Shown in pieces: positions 1 to 9,819 of a DNA stretch of 64,000 nucleotides. Position numbers and translations under genes: made by a program. Numbering within the stretch: the first letter of the stretch is position 1; every line of letters begins with the position of its first letter. The stretch is from Pseudoalteromonas sp. T1lg23B (GTDB lineage Bacteria > Pseudomonadota > Gammaproteobacteria > Enterobacterales > Alteromonadaceae), in NCBI RefSeq assembly GCF_002964665.1, contig NZ_PQBZ01000001.1:1-64000 (forward strand). The letters run 5' to 3'. The notes under the pieces were generated by a model. It saw nothing but the letters and a program-made list of their open reading frames with translations, did no database searches and was not told where the DNA came from.

Positions 1-15
1 TTTCGAGGGATGTGC

Positions 16-43
16 ATTCTAAGCATTCCCTAATTTTTGTCAA
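16..43 (-). promoter_or_regulatory. Putative stable-RNA promoter P2 (leftward)
   Basis: A consensus -35 TTGACA (minus strand, plus 38-43) is followed after 16 bases by TAGAAT (plus 16-21), with a GC-containing start region toward the left edge. It stands in tandem about 125 bases downstream of P1 and faces the same way. Tandem promoters of this kind are typical of rRNA operons; the RNA itself is not in the window. Confidence 0.6.
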
Positions 44-140
44 CACTTAATTTTAAGAAGTTTCAAAGTTAAGTTTTACTCGACCCTGACCCGTTGTTGC
101 TTTGCTTATTCAGCGTAGCGCTCCGTGTCAGTGGGGTCGC

Positions 141-168
141 ATTATAGGGCGGCGAATAAAAAGCGCAA
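141..168 (-). promoter_or_regulatory. Putative stable-RNA promoter P1 (leftward)
   Basis: On the minus strand a perfect -10 TATAAT (plus 141-146) lies 16 bases after a -35 TTGCGC (plus 163-168). The stretch after the -10 is GC-rich (GCGACCCC), as in stringently controlled rRNA and tRNA promoters. The DNA upstream (about 170-255) carries several A and T tracts that could act as an UP element. No gene lies between it and the left edge, so the transcript would run out of the window. Confidence 0.6.
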
Positions 169-255
169 GCGGTTTTTGAGGAATTTTTGAAGAAAAGTGA
201 TAAAAACAAACTGTTCGCGTCATTTTTGAGCGAAAGCTGTGTTTTTGATAGTTTT

Positions 256-295
256 ATATACAAATAAAGCGCTTAATAGCGCTTTATTTGTATAT
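256..295. terminator. Hairpin overlapping the end of gppA
   Basis: A perfect 18-bp inverted repeat (256-273 and 278-295) has a 4-base loop. The gppA stop codon (273-275) lies at the loop and the last six codons form one arm. The arms are AT-rich at the base, so this may terminate from either side. It separates gppA from the leftward promoters. Confidence 0.6.
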
Positions 296-1775
296 TCCAA
301 TCAACTTTGTGCTGATATTGTACTTCTTGTTCCAGTTCACTCTCCATGAGAGGGTGGTTCACCAACCAATCAGTTTCAAAGCTTAGTGTCAGTTGTTCTT
401 TGTTATCTGCAGAAATAGTGACTGGTGGCACCATATCATCCTGCCTACGCATAGATAGGATAACCGCCAATCGTACAATGCGGCTTAGCCTCTGCGTAGT
501 TTGAGCATGAGAGCCCAGATGAGCAAAAGTCTTTAGGTTGAGGTCAGCTCTATGCGATGCAGTCAAAGCAACAATTATTTGCTTTTCTATTTTTGAATAG
601 CCAGGCATGCCAGTATGATTAAGAATATATGCACTATGTTTATGATAAAGCTTATAATCTACAATTAATCCAATCTCATGCACGCAAGCAACGGCACACA
701 GGATCTTTTTCGTTACCTCAAGGTCGAGTTGCCATGTGTCTACTAGCTGTTTAGCTAAAGACAAGGCAAGCTCTGCAACATAGCTGGCTTGTCGCTTATC
801 GACATGGTAACGATCCATAAAGCTATCTAGCGTTCGTTTGCAAATATCCGAGTTATGTAACTCTGGGATCATGCTGTACAAAACACCTTCACGTAAAGCC
901 CCGCCAGCAAGGCCCATCTGGGCTATGTGCAGAGACTCAAAAAGTGCAATGAGGATAGCCAATCCTGATACAAATACCAATCTGCGCTCTTCACTTAGCC
1001 CTGGTAAATCGAGCTCTTTTATCGTCTTGCAGGCAATAGCTTGAACCTGAATGTCTTGAAGTTTTTCAAGCGTAAGTAGATCAGTTTGACCATCTGCAGC
1101 GAGTATTTCTTGAATAGCCTGGACGGTACCCGAAGCACCTATGGCCAGTTGCCATCCTAACGCTACAAAATCTTTCTGTATTGGTTGGATCACTTTTTTC
1201 GCAGATGTGATTGCACGATCAAAGTTTTCTGAACTAAGCAAACCGTCAGAAAAATAATGCTCTAAGAACGTGACACAGCCCATGTTCAGGCTCTTGTATA
1301 GCAGAGCGTCAAATCCTTTACCGATGATGACTTCGGTACTAGCACCCCCTATATCGATCACCAACTGACGACCCTGACAAGATGATGTGTGCGCCACGCC
1401 TTTATAAATGGTCTTAGCTTCTAACTCACCGCTAATCACGTTGATCTTGTGGTTGAGGATCTGCTCTGCTTTTACCCTGAACTCGTCCGCATTTTTGGCA
1501 AGTCTAAGCGTTGCCGTTGCGACTATGCTGATGTTCTTCTTCGGTATATCTTGCAATCGCTCTGCAAACAGGGCCAAACATTCCCATCCTCTTTGCATCG
1601 CTTCTTCTGACAACACATTACTTTTATCTAAACCAGCGGCTAAGCGCACTTTGCGTTTAACGCGGCCAATGGTATGCACGCCACCCGCGACATGCCTAGC
1701 AATAAGCATATGAAAGCTGTTTGAGCCTAGATCTATAACCGCGAACACGTTACTTTGAGGAATTGTCTGCCCCAC
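273..1775 (-). CDS. gppA: Guanosine-5'-triphosphate,3'-diphosphate pyrophosphatase / exopolyphosphatase GppA
   Basis: This 500-residue protein belongs to the Ppx/GppA family, which hydrolyses pppGpp to ppGpp and degrades polyphosphate in the cytoplasm. The N-terminal actin-like ATPase fold shows the phosphate-binding IDLGSNSFHM near residue 15 and DIGGAST near residue 140. The C-terminal half (about 320-480) is the HD-like domain, with HEIGL. Length and sequence follow enteric GppA (494 residues) more closely than Ppx, and the adjacent rhlB is the enteric gppA neighbour. The start is a GTG preceded by AGAGG. It ends inside a strong hairpin. Assignment as GppA rather than Ppx rests on synteny and remembered sequence. 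Confidence 0.9.
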   Translation of the reverse strand: MGQTIPQSNVFAVIDLGSNSFHMLIARHVAGGVHTIGRVKRKVRLAAGLDKSNVLSEEAMQRGWECLALFAERLQDIPKKNISIVATATLRLAKNADEFRVKAEQILNHKINVISGELEAKTIYKGVAHTSSCQGRQLVIDIGGASTEVIIGKGFDALLYKSLNMGCVTFLEHYFSDGLLSSENFDRAITSAKKVIQPIQKDFVALGWQLAIGASGTVQAIQEILAADGQTDLLTLEKLQDIQVQAIACKTIKELDLPGLSEERRLVFVSGLAILIALFESLHIAQMGLAGGALREGVLYSMIPELHNSDICKRTLDSFMDRYHVDKRQASYVAELALSLAKQLVDTWQLDLEVTKKILCAVACVHEIGLIVDYKLYHKHSAYILNHTGMPGYSKIEKQIIVALTASHRADLNLKTFAHLGSHAQTTQRLSRIVRLAVILSMRRQDDMVPPVTISADNKEQLTLSFETDWLVNHPLMESELEQEVQYQHKVDWNIQIKRY

Positions 1776-1819
1776 TAATGTAAACCTCTAGAAACAAGTA
1801 CCAATGTGATCGCTCTAAT

Positions 1820-3094
1820 TTAGTTATTAGAGCGCTGCTTTTGGTAACTACCTTGGCGACGTCCGTTATTACGGTTGCGTGGTCCAGATGAGTAGTTCCT
1901 TTTTCTTTGCATATTAGGCTTAGTTAAGTCATCAAGCAAAGCTGTTTTATCATAATGCGAAAGAGGGATTGCATGTTCGATATAAGACTCGATCTCATGT
2001 AAATTGTACGCATATTGCTCACAAGCAAAGCTAATTGCGTGTCCAGATGCACCCGCTCTAGCTGTACGACCGATTCGATGAACATAATCTTCGCAGTCAT
2101 CCGGCAGGTCAAAATTGAACACATGACTTACTTCTGGAATATGTAAACCACGAGCAGCAACATCAGTAGCTACCAGAAAATCAACATCCCCTTTGGAAAA
2201 TTGCCCTAAAATACTCTGTCGCTTTTTCTGATTAACGTCACCAGTGAGTAGTCCCACGCGATGTCCATCAGCTTTCAACCATGCATAAACGTTTTCACAA
2301 CTTTGTTTGGTGTTCGCAAAAATAATCGCTTTTTCCGGCCACTCTTCTTCTATTAATGTAAGCAACAATGGGATCTTATCATCGTGTGAAGGGTGGAATA
2401 ACTCTTCTTGGATGCGTTTCCCAGTTTTCACATTCGGCTCTATCTGCACATGTTCAGGGTTGGTCATATGCTCAAAAGCCAACTCTTGAACCCGGTACGA
2501 TAGGGTTGCTGAAAATAGTAAGTTTAATCGCTCAGATGTCTCCGGCATCCGATTGAACAAATAACGAATATCTTTGATAAAACCTAAATCGAACATTCGA
2601 TCTGCTTCATCTAACACCACAACTTCGATTTCATTGAGGCTATATGCACCTTGTTTGTAGAAATCGATTAGGCGTCCTGTTGTGCCAATTAAAATATCTA
2701 CACCATTTTCCAGTTGTGCACGTTGTTTTTCGTAATCTTCGCCACCATATATCAAACCTAGTTTGAGATCACAGTGTGGCGCAATAATTTTTGCATCTTT
2801 ATGTATCTGAATCGCCAGTTCCCTAGTGGGAGCCATGATCAGTGCCCTTGGTTGCTTTCTGGAAATGCCTTCTGATTGCATCAAACGATGACAAGTGGCT
2901 GTTAAAAAAGCCAAAGTTTTACCTGTCCCCGTTTGAGCTTGGCCCGCAATATCACGGCCATCAACAACAAAAGGCAAACACTTTGCTTGGATTGGCGTAC
3001 AATATTCGAAGCCATTCGCGGTTAAGCCGGCGACCACTTCCGGCGCTAAAGCAAAGTCAGAAAATTTTTTATTGGTCAAATGTGTCTTAGTCAT
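1820..3094 (-). CDS. rhlB: ATP-dependent RNA helicase RhlB
   Basis: This is a 424-residue DEAD-box helicase; RhlB unwinds structured RNA for the degradosome. Visible motifs are the Q motif around residue 35, the Walker A AQTGTGKT near 55, DEAD near 165, SAT near 195, and [10 protein letters not shown] near 340. The C-terminal tail is Arg/Asn/Gly-rich, which is common for RNA contact. Sequence similarity to enteric RhlB runs along the whole length, including the N-terminus. It is 44 bases upstream of gppA on the same strand, and divergent from trxA, an arrangement shared with enterics. Confidence 0.95.
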   Translation of the reverse strand: MTKTHLTNKKFSDFALAPEVVAGLTANGFEYCTPIQAKCLPFVVDGRDIAGQAQTGTGKTLAFLTATCHRLMQSEGISRKQPRALIMAPTRELAIQIHKDAKIIAPHCDLKLGLIYGGEDYEKQRAQLENGVDILIGTTGRLIDFYKQGAYSLNEIEVVVLDEADRMFDLGFIKDIRYLFNRMPETSERLNLLFSATLSYRVQELAFEHMTNPEHVQIEPNVKTGKRIQEELFHPSHDDKIPLLLTLIEEEWPEKAIIFANTKQSCENVYAWLKADGHRVGLLTGDVNQKKRQSILGQFSKGDVDFLVATDVAARGLHIPEVSHVFNFDLPDDCEDYVHRIGRTARAGASGHAISFACEQYAYNLHEIESYIEHAIPLSHYDKTALLDDLTKPNMQRKRNYSSGPRNRNNGRRQGSYQKQRSNN

Positions 3095-3185
3095 AGCGAT
3101 AAAGCATAACGTTTAAACTTGCAATAAGAAACAAGAGTGTTTAAATACGCATTAAATAATTCGCCAAATTCTAATGGAGAGCGCA

Positions 3186-3512
3186 ATGAGCGACAAAATT
3201 ATTCAACTTACCGATGACAGCTTTGAAGCAGACGTACTTAAATCAGACAAGCCAGTACTTGTTGATTTCTGGGCTGAATGGTGTGGTCCTTGTAAAATGA
3301 TCGCCCCAATTTTAAACGAAGTTGCTGACGAGTTTGATGGTAAAGTAGTCATAGGTAAACTTAATATCGACCAAAATGCGGGTACACCACCTAAATTCGG
3401 TATTCGTGGTATTCCTACCCTACTACTATTTAAAGATGGTGCAGTTGTAGCAACTAAAGTAGGTGCCCTATCTAAAACTCAACTTGTTGAGTTCTTAGAA
3501 AGCAACGCCTAA
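3186..3512 (+). CDS. trxA: Thioredoxin TrxA
   Basis: This is a single thioredoxin domain of 108 residues acting as general cytoplasmic dithiol reductant. The active site WCGPC lies near residue 30 and the cis-proline loop GIRGIPT near 75. An upstream in-frame ATG at 3174 exists, but the GGAG at 3176-3179 is ideally spaced for the ATG at 3186, which also gives the standard thioredoxin N-terminus. It lies between divergent rhlB and downstream rho, as in enteric bacteria. Confidence 0.95.
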   Translation: MSDKIIQLTDDSFEADVLKSDKPVLVDFWAEWCGPCKMIAPILNEVADEFDGKVVIGKLNIDQNAGTPPKFGIRGIPTLLLFKDGAVVATKVGALSKTQLVEFLESNA

Positions 3513-3523
3513 CTACGCTTGAA

Positions 3524-3557
3524 ATATGCACCCGTGGGTTTCAAAACGGGTGCGTAT
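3524..3557 (+). terminator. Stem-loop after trxA
   Basis: A 12-bp stem (3524-3535 with 3546-3557, one G:T pair) has a 10-base loop and is followed by a weak T-rich run. It may stop part of the trxA transcript ahead of the rho leader. Confidence 0.5.
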
Positions 3558-3720
3558 TACTTTATTTTCCAGTTTATTTTAGATTTTTCACACAAAATTT
3601 GTATAAAGACTGGACGCCCAGCGACCTAGCTGCTAATTTATATCACCACTAACCTTAGATTTATCAAATCAACCTCTCTCGTTATACGAGAATGACAATT
3701 GTAATAAAGAACCCACCAAT

Positions 3721-4980
3721 ATGCATTTACGCGAACTTAAAGACAAGTCAATCAACGAACTTGTAAAACTAGCCGAGTCTATGGGACTCGAAAACGTAGC
3801 CCGTCTAAGAAAACAAGACATTATTTTTGCCATTTTAAAAGCCCACGCCAAAAGCGGCGAAAACATTTACGGCGGCGGTGTTTTAGAAATTCTGCAAGAT
3901 GGCTTCGGCTTTTTACGCTCATCAGAAGCATCTTATTTAGCTGGACCAGATGATATTTATGTCTCTCCAAGCCAAATTAGACGCTTTAGTATGCGCACAG
4001 GTGACACCATCAGCGGTTTGATCCGCCCACCTAAAGATGGTGAACGTTATTTTGCGTTACTGAAAGTCAATGAGGTTAATTTCGATAAGCCTGAAAACTC
4101 TCGTACCAAAATATTGTTTGAAAACCTTACTCCAATCCATGCGAACGAACGTTTTGTTATGGAACGCGGTAACGGTAGTACAGAAGACATCACAGCTCGA
4201 GTATTAGATCTGGCTTCTCCTATCGGTAAAGGACAACGTGCTCTTATCGTCGCCCCACCGAAAGCTGGTAAAACCATGCTTCTTCAAAACATCGCACAAT
4301 CAATCACTTATAACAATCCTGATGCAACACTGATGGTATTGTTGATTGACGAGCGTCCAGAAGAGGTAACCGAGATGCAACGCCTAGTAAAAGGTGAAGT
4401 AATCGCATCAACATTTGATGAACCAGCAAACCGTCACGTACAAGTTGCTGAAATGGTTATCGAAAAAGCTAAACGTTTGGTCGAGCACAAAAAAGATGTG
4501 GTTATCTTGCTTGACTCAATCACCCGTTTAGCTCGTGCTTACAACACAGTGATCCCATCATCAGGTAAAGTGCTAACAGGTGGTGTAGATGCAAACGCAC
4601 TACATAAACCAAAGCGCTTCTTTGGGGCAGCTCGTAATGTTGAAGAAGGCGGTAGCTTAACTATCATCGCAACGGCACTTATCGACACAGGCTCAAAAAT
4701 GGATGAAGTTATCTACGAAGAGTTTAAAGGTACAGGTAACATGGAACTACACCTAAATCGTAAGATTGCTGAAAAGCGTGTGTTCCCTGCTATCGACTTC
4801 AACCGTTCGGGTACTCGTCGTGAAGAGTTGCTGACGAAAACTGACGAACTACAAAAAATGTGGATCTTACGTAAAATCGTTCATGAAATGTCAGAGATTG
4901 ACGCCATGGAGTTCCTCATCGATAAACTATCTATGAGTAAAACAAACGATGAGTTCTTTGAACTGATGCGCAGAAAGTAA
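3721..4980 (+). CDS. rho: Transcription termination factor Rho
   Basis: The protein is 419 residues, the same length as E. coli Rho, a hexameric RNA-dependent ATPase that ends transcription. The N-terminal helical and cold-shock-like RNA-binding domains occupy about 1-125, followed by the RecA-like ATPase with P-loop APPKAGKT near 180, Walker B VVILLDS near 262 and the Q/R-loop region after it. A 208-base non-coding leader separates it from trxA. A strong hairpin terminator follows directly. Confidence 0.98.
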   Translation: MHLRELKDKSINELVKLAESMGLENVARLRKQDIIFAILKAHAKSGENIYGGGVLEILQDGFGFLRSSEASYLAGPDDIYVSPSQIRRFSMRTGDTISGLIRPPKDGERYFALLKVNEVNFDKPENSRTKILFENLTPIHANERFVMERGNGSTEDITARVLDLASPIGKGQRALIVAPPKAGKTMLLQNIAQSITYNNPDATLMVLLIDERPEEVTEMQRLVKGEVIASTFDEPANRHVQVAEMVIEKAKRLVEHKKDVVILLDSITRLARAYNTVIPSSGKVLTGGVDANALHKPKRFFGAARNVEEGGSLTIIATALIDTGSKMDEVIYEEFKGTGNMELHLNRKIAEKRVFPAIDFNRSGTRREELLTKTDELQKMWILRKIVHEMSEIDAMEFLIDKLSMSKTNDEFFELMRRK

Positions 4981-4998
4981 TCCGTATAGTTTAAAAAG

Positions 4999-5022
4999 AA
5001 GCCTGTTTTTACAGGCTTTTTT
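4999..5022 (+). terminator. Intrinsic terminator after rho
   Basis: The inverted repeat AAGCCTG / CAGGCTT (4999-5005 and 5012-5018) is followed by a T run, in the standard layout of a Rho-independent terminator. It begins 19 bases after the rho stop. Confidence 0.85.
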
Positions 5023-5065
5023 ATTGCCCATTGCTTGGCGAAGTAGATTTTATCTACTATACATT

Positions 5066-6358
5066 ATGAGTCTTTTAGAATTTAAACGGACTCCCAAAGC
5101 AATGAAAACGCAGCAGCTAGCTATGCTTTTTTTAGCCCTAAATGCCTTGTTATTGATAAGCATAGGTGTGCTTTTTTCATTATCCACCACTGTGATTTCA
5201 GTGCTCGTAGCAGCCTCATCCATACTAGCGGTTTGCTGTGGCCTGTACTATCAACGTAGACTTCAACACACCTCTAATTTAGACAAACTCGTACAAGCAT
5301 TAGTCAAAGAGGGGTGTATTGATCTAACCTTTCGGTTTGACGAAAACGATAAAAGCCTACCAGCTGCTTGTTTCGCGCTTAATGCGAGTCTGCTCACCAT
5401 TGAGCATATCATTGGCGAGGTCTACGCCTCGTCTGCGAGACTCTCTCCAATGGCTGATAACTTACGTGATACCTACGCATCAATGACGCAAAAAGCATCA
5501 ATTCAACATGCTCATGGACAGGATTTAGCCTCATCTATAAACCGCATGTTGGAAGTATCAAGAGAACTTGATCAAAACTTAGAAAAAATTTATCACTCAG
5601 TTGAAGCTGCAACATACGCCGTAAAACAAACCCGTCAAGATACCAATAAGAGTCAAAACAGTTTACTAGGGCTTGTGGGTAATATTGAACAAACGAGTCA
5701 ACAAATTGAAACTTTAAAAACGGACAGTGACGCTATCAGCTCTGTCATTGATGTAATAAACTCTATCGCAGAACAAACAAACTTACTCGCGCTGAATGCA
5801 GCGATAGAGGCGGCTCGTGCGGGAGAGCAAGGCCGAGGTTTTGCAGTCGTAGCTGATGAAGTACGAAGTCTTGCTGCACGCACCAGCCAATCCACACAAC
5901 AAGTTCGAGATATGGTTGCAAAAATTCAGGCGGGTACGGATAGTGCTCATAGTCTGATGCAAGAGGCGTTGGCACAAACAGAACAAACGGTGTCTCTATC
6001 AGAAGCCTCCACCAAAGAAATGGATCAAATCGAACAAGCAATGGTGAATGTCAACGACATGTCCCAAAGTATTCATGCACAAGTGGAGCAACAAAAGGTA
6101 GTCTATGATGAAGCACAAAGCAGCATTGAATCTATGGTTGAGTTAAATTCCGATGCGTTATCCAGCTCTAAAATTCAAGCGGTTTCCAGCAGCGACCTGC
6201 TCAATCTAGCCGTCACCATACATGAAAAACTATCGCTTTTTAAAGCAGACTACGATCCACCTGACATGTCCAAGCGAGAACCCAAAATGCATAGTCATGT
6301 TGATAATCAACCTGACAAACTTGAAAAGGGAGACTCATCCGACGTCGAGTTGTTCTGA
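5066..6358 (+). CDS. Methyl-accepting chemotaxis protein
   Basis: This is a 430-residue chemoreceptor. Two adjacent hydrophobic segments lie at about residues 20-40 and 43-62 with almost no loop between them, so it lacks a periplasmic sensing domain. The rest is a long helical signalling domain with the conserved hairpin tip [19 protein letters not shown] near residue 235. The ligand or state sensed is unknown; a receptor without an outer domain may sense the membrane or cytoplasm. A TTG at 5024 in the rho terminator is an unlikely start, and the ATG at 5066 is preferred. The 3' end overlaps the convergent kinase gene by 24 bases. Confidence 0.9.
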   Translation: MSLLEFKRTPKAMKTQQLAMLFLALNALLLISIGVLFSLSTTVISVLVAASSILAVCCGLYYQRRLQHTSNLDKLVQALVKEGCIDLTFRFDENDKSLPAACFALNASLLTIEHIIGEVYASSARLSPMADNLRDTYASMTQKASIQHAHGQDLASSINRMLEVSRELDQNLEKIYHSVEAATYAVKQTRQDTNKSQNSLLGLVGNIEQTSQQIETLKTDSDAISSVIDVINSIAEQTNLLALNAAIEAARAGEQGRGFAVVADEVRSLAARTSQSTQQVRDMVAKIQAGTDSAHSLMQEALAQTEQTVSLSEASTKEMDQIEQAMVNVNDMSQSIHAQVEQQKVVYDEAQSSIESMVELNSDALSSSKIQAVSSSDLLNLAVTIHEKLSLFKADYDPPDMSKREPKMHSHVDNQPDKLEKGDSSDVELF

Positions 6359-9166
6359 CAAGCCCAGATACTGGAGCTCATCACACAAGATTAAATACAA
6401 ATGTTCGGCTTGCTGATACTGCTCTTTTGATAGCGCACTCTCTAGCTGTCGTGAGGTACTTGCCAGAGATGTAAAATTAAATGTGCTCGCCGCACCTGAT
6501 AAACGATGACATGCTCGCTGTAAGCTTAGCCACTGCTTAGTCTGCCAAAGTTCAATCACGACTGCGCGTTCATTGGGTAACGTCGTTACAAAGCTTGCAG
6601 CTAAATCGCTGATATCTACCTGGCTGGATACGAATTCTGAAGCTGTTGATAGGTGCCTCTGCAGTGACTTTATCAATAGTTTTCGATCAAGGGGCTTGCC
6701 TAAATGGCCAGTAAACCCTGCTTTTAAGTACGCCTGAATTTCATGCTCCATCACATTGGCCGTCAGCGCATACACAGGTTGGTCAAAGCCAGATTGATGC
6801 AGTAAATTAAGCGCTTCTACGCCATCCATTTTTGGCATCTGTATATCCATCAATACCACATCAGGATACTCTCTTAAGCAGAGCTCTACGGCTTCCTCAC
6901 CATTTTTGGCGACAATAACTTCAAGACCAAGCTGTTCAATCAATCGCTTAAAGAGCGCACGGTTATCATCATGGTCTTCGGCAACGAGTACTTTTCCATA
7001 ATCCCAGCTGACCTCTTGCTGTTGCTCTAGACTCTCTGGCAATTCTCGATGTTGTGGTGCACACGGGATATAAACAATAAACTCACTTCCTTGATTGAGT
7101 TCACTATTAACACTGATACTACCGCCCATCATGTCTGTTAGCTGCTGGGACAAACACAAACCTAAGCCAGACCCACCGAAGCGGCGAGTGATACTGTTAT
7201 CGCCTTGCTGAAAGCTCTCAAATACGCGACTTAGTTGCTCTTGGCTCATACCAATACCGGTGTCCAACACTTTAAAAATCAGTCCCGATGGCTGACAATT
7301 AACTTGCAATTCAACAACACCTTGCTCGGTAAACTTAACCGCATTACCCAGTAAGTTGATCAGGATCTGCTTAAGGCGGACGTAGTCTAGCTTGACCATA
7401 ACTGAGTTATCAGCATCGCTTTTGACACTAAACTGGAGCGCTTTCACCTTACAAGCGTTATAAAACATATCACTGATATCATCGAGTAGGCTTTGTAGGT
7501 AAAACTCTGTGTATTCTAATTCTAGGCGCTGTGCTTCTATTCGGCTCAAATCAAGTACATCACTCACTAGGTCCTTTAGGTGCTCCCCCTGACGCTGGAT
7601 AACACCCAACGATGCCTTGAGTTCAAAGTTTTGACCATGTTCATTTAGCATGGCTTCAGCCTGTCCAATTATCGAGGTTAAGGGAGTTCGGATCTCGTGA
7701 CTGATATTGGCTAGAAACTGATTTTTAACTTGGTTAGCTTCTCTGAGTTCGTCCGCCACTCTCTGTAGCTCAGCGGTTCTTTCTGCGACTTTCTCACGCA
7801 GTTCAACTTTAGCGTTTTTCTCTGCTTGCTTAAAATACAAACTGACGACGGCGATAAAAAGTGATAATACCACCATGGAACTTAGCCAGATCACTTGCTC
7901 ACGCTTCTCGATTTGCAACGTTTGAAACGCTTGCTCTTGTTTTAGCTCAGTAATTTCTCGATTCAACTCCGCAGCTTCGATTCGATTTTGGTATTCCATC
8001 ATCTTGGCAAGCACGTTCTTGTTCAAAAATTCATATTGATTTGTTTGATACCGAGTAAAGTTTAACAACGCTTGATCATGCTTACCCACGCCCGCCTGAA
8101 TCAAAGACAGCGTTGCAAGCTCCTCTTTTTCAATATAACGCGCGCCTGTTTCAGTTGCCAAAGACATCGCTTCATTGATCATTTGTTCAGCTTTGAGCAA
8201 CTCGCCTTTGACAAACATTGCTTTTGCCAGCGGGAATAATGCCCACATACGCCCCGTATCACTATTTATTTTCTCGGCATAGTACAAAGCAAAATTGGCC
8301 TCTTTTTCCGCCCTATCAAATTCACCTTGCACTAGGCTTACACCCGCTAGATTGGCGTACTGAACCATTAAATGGTCCATGTTGTTTTGCGGCTCATAGT
8401 AGTCAATTGCTGCCTGGAAGTGATATCGCGCAGAATGTGTCATTCCCTTTTTGCTAAACAACTCCCCTAAGTATGTGTGTGCCAGCGCAACGCCATAGCT
8501 ATCACCCAGCTCTGAAAACATTTTCATGCCGGTGTTGATCATCTCTTGCGCAACATCAAACTGATATTGGCGAATATAAACAGCCGACATATTGAGCACG
8601 ATGTCAGCCTCATCTTGCATTTCACCCAACCCCTGATAAAACTTTTGTGCTTCACCAAAATGAGAAATCGCTAAGCCTAACTCGTTAGTTTTGACATAAG
8701 CCAACCCTAGGTTGTTATGCATGTTAGCTTGCTCAAGCGGATTGTTGCGTTTGCTGGCTATATTTAAAGCGTTTAGATATTGTGGGATGGCTGAGGTATA
8801 AAGCCCTTGGTGGTAGGCGTTAATTGCCAAAAGTTTGATGGCAAAATAATACTCATCGCTGAGTGGTTGCTGCACATATTCTGATTCAATCTCTTTTAGA
8901 TACAGCTCTGTTGTTGCGAAGTCGTCGCGTTCAAATGCCTCACGGGCCAGTGATTTCAATAATTCAAAACGCTGTTTTGAGGTTAAATCCGGATGAGAAA
9001 GCAACTGATGCCCTTTGATAGAGATATCTTGCCAGCTTTCTAAATCGCCCAACTCCTCTATCTGCGTCGCAAGCGATGAAGTCGGTTCTTTTGCAGATAC
9101 AGCCAAGGTTATGTTGAAAATCAACATAATATATATCAGTACTCTGCCTATAAGCCCTTTACCCAT
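6335..9166 (-). CDS. TPR-containing hybrid sensor histidine kinase with receiver and Hpt domains
   Basis: This 943-residue phosphorelay kinase has an N-terminal signal-like hydrophobic segment, about 350 residues of tetratricopeptide repeats ([20 protein letters not shown] is a typical unit), and a membrane segment near residue 432. Then come a coiled coil, HisKA with SHEIRTPL (His490), HATPase_c with GGSGLGL, a receiver domain with Asp774 in [11 protein letters not shown], and a C-terminal Hpt domain with His887 in CHRLSG. The TPR part should lie outside the inner membrane, in the periplasm. All four relay residues are present, so it can pass phosphate to a separate regulator not seen nearby. 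A GTG at 9181 is an alternative start; the ATG at 9166 gives the better signal sequence. Confidence 0.9.
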   Translation of the reverse strand: MGKGLIGRVLIYIMLIFNITLAVSAKEPTSSLATQIEELGDLESWQDISIKGHQLLSHPDLTSKQRFELLKSLAREAFERDDFATTELYLKEIESEYVQQPLSDEYYFAIKLLAINAYHQGLYTSAIPQYLNALNIASKRNNPLEQANMHNNLGLAYVKTNELGLAISHFGEAQKFYQGLGEMQDEADIVLNMSAVYIRQYQFDVAQEMINTGMKMFSELGDSYGVALAHTYLGELFSKKGMTHSARYHFQAAIDYYEPQNNMDHLMVQYANLAGVSLVQGEFDRAEKEANFALYYAEKINSDTGRMWALFPLAKAMFVKGELLKAEQMINEAMSLATETGARYIEKEELATLSLIQAGVGKHDQALLNFTRYQTNQYEFLNKNVLAKMMEYQNRIEAAELNREITELKQEQAFQTLQIEKREQVIWLSSMVVLSLFIAVVSLYFKQAEKNAKVELREKVAERTAELQRVADELREANQVKNQFLANISHEIRTPLTSIIGQAEAMLNEHGQNFELKASLGVIQRQGEHLKDLVSDVLDLSRIEAQRLELEYTEFYLQSLLDDISDMFYNACKVKALQFSVKSDADNSVMVKLDYVRLKQILINLLGNAVKFTEQGVVELQVNCQPSGLIFKVLDTGIGMSQEQLSRVFESFQQGDNSITRRFGGSGLGLCLSQQLTDMMGGSISVNSELNQGSEFIVYIPCAPQHRELPESLEQQQEVSWDYGKVLVAEDHDDNRALFKRLIEQLGLEVIVAKNGEEAVELCLREYPDVVLMDIQMPKMDGVEALNLLHQSGFDQPVYALTANVMEHEIQAYLKAGFTGHLGKPLDRKLLIKSLQRHLSTASEFVSSQVDISDLAASFVTTLPNERAVVIELWQTKQWLSLQRACHRLSGAASTFNFTSLASTSRQLESALSKEQYQQAEHLYLILCDELQYLGLSEQLDVG

Positions 9167-9234
9167 CCCTGTTCCCACCACCTTCTACAAAAATAATGCT
9201 ATGCTGAAGATACACTAACTCAATTGGTGGAACA

Positions 9235-9819
9235 ATGATCAACCCTTTAGTCGACGCGATTTTCCTCATTATCAGCGACCAGAAAGTACATAAAGTCCAT
9301 ACCATAGCAGGCATATTAAGCCACCAGCAAGCCTTTCCTCAGCTAGATAAGGAGCCCAATAGAGAGCTGTTTAAAAAGAACTTTTTGATCATGAATGCGT
9401 TATATCAATTGCAAGGCGAGTTGCTTCAGGAAGGCCTATTTCTCAGTATTAGTAGTATGCATATTCAACTATGTGAAGTTTTGCAAAATACACCACAATC
9501 TAGAGATCCACTGCGCGACTATTATTTAGATTGGCAAAATTATGAAGCCACCAAAGAAGAAGTAATAGCATTGCTCGACACATTCTGGCAAAGCTTTGGG
9601 ACTACTCACTTACCAAAACACACGCCCACAACGGTGATTAAAGATATTTGTAAACATTGGCAGCTTCCTTATCCCTATCAAAAGCAACAACTCAAAAGAG
9701 TCTGGCGACAACAGGCTGTAGTACAACACCCTGACAAACAAGAAGGATGCACACAGCGCTTTAAGCAACTCAAAGCAGAATATGACTTACTTAAAGCGCA
9801 TCTAGTTGTTATTGATTAA
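9235..9819 (+). CDS. DnaJ-related co-chaperone with C-terminal J domain
   Basis: The protein has 194 residues. About 1-135 resemble the DnaJ-related N-terminal family, and the last 60 form a J domain with the obligatory HPD tripeptide at 165-167 and a following helix (QRFKQLKAEYDLL). J proteins stimulate the ATPase of DnaK; the HPD is the DnaK contact. Placing the J domain at the C-terminus is unlike DnaJ itself. There is no zinc-finger or substrate domain of the DnaJ type, so the client is unknown. It is divergent from the kinase at 9166 and overlaps convergent dbpA by 11 bases. Confidence 0.8.
   Translation: MINPLVDAIFLIISDQKVHKVHTIAGILSHQQAFPQLDKEPNRELFKKNFLIMNALYQLQGELLQEGLFLSISSMHIQLCEVLQNTPQSRDPLRDYYLDWQNYEATKEEVIALLDTFWQSFGTTHLPKHTPTTVIKDICKHWQLPYPYQKQQLKRVWRQQAVVQHPDKQEGCTQRFKQLKAEYDLLKAHLVVID

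Noticed and set aside
69..263. 64-codon leftward frame before the left-edge promoters
   Set aside because: It lies over two strong promoter patterns, starts within the gppA hairpin arm, and has no ribosome site or recognisable family.
5024..5065. TTG start for the chemoreceptor
   Set aside because: It falls at the end of the rho terminator, has no ribosome site and adds an atypical N-terminus.
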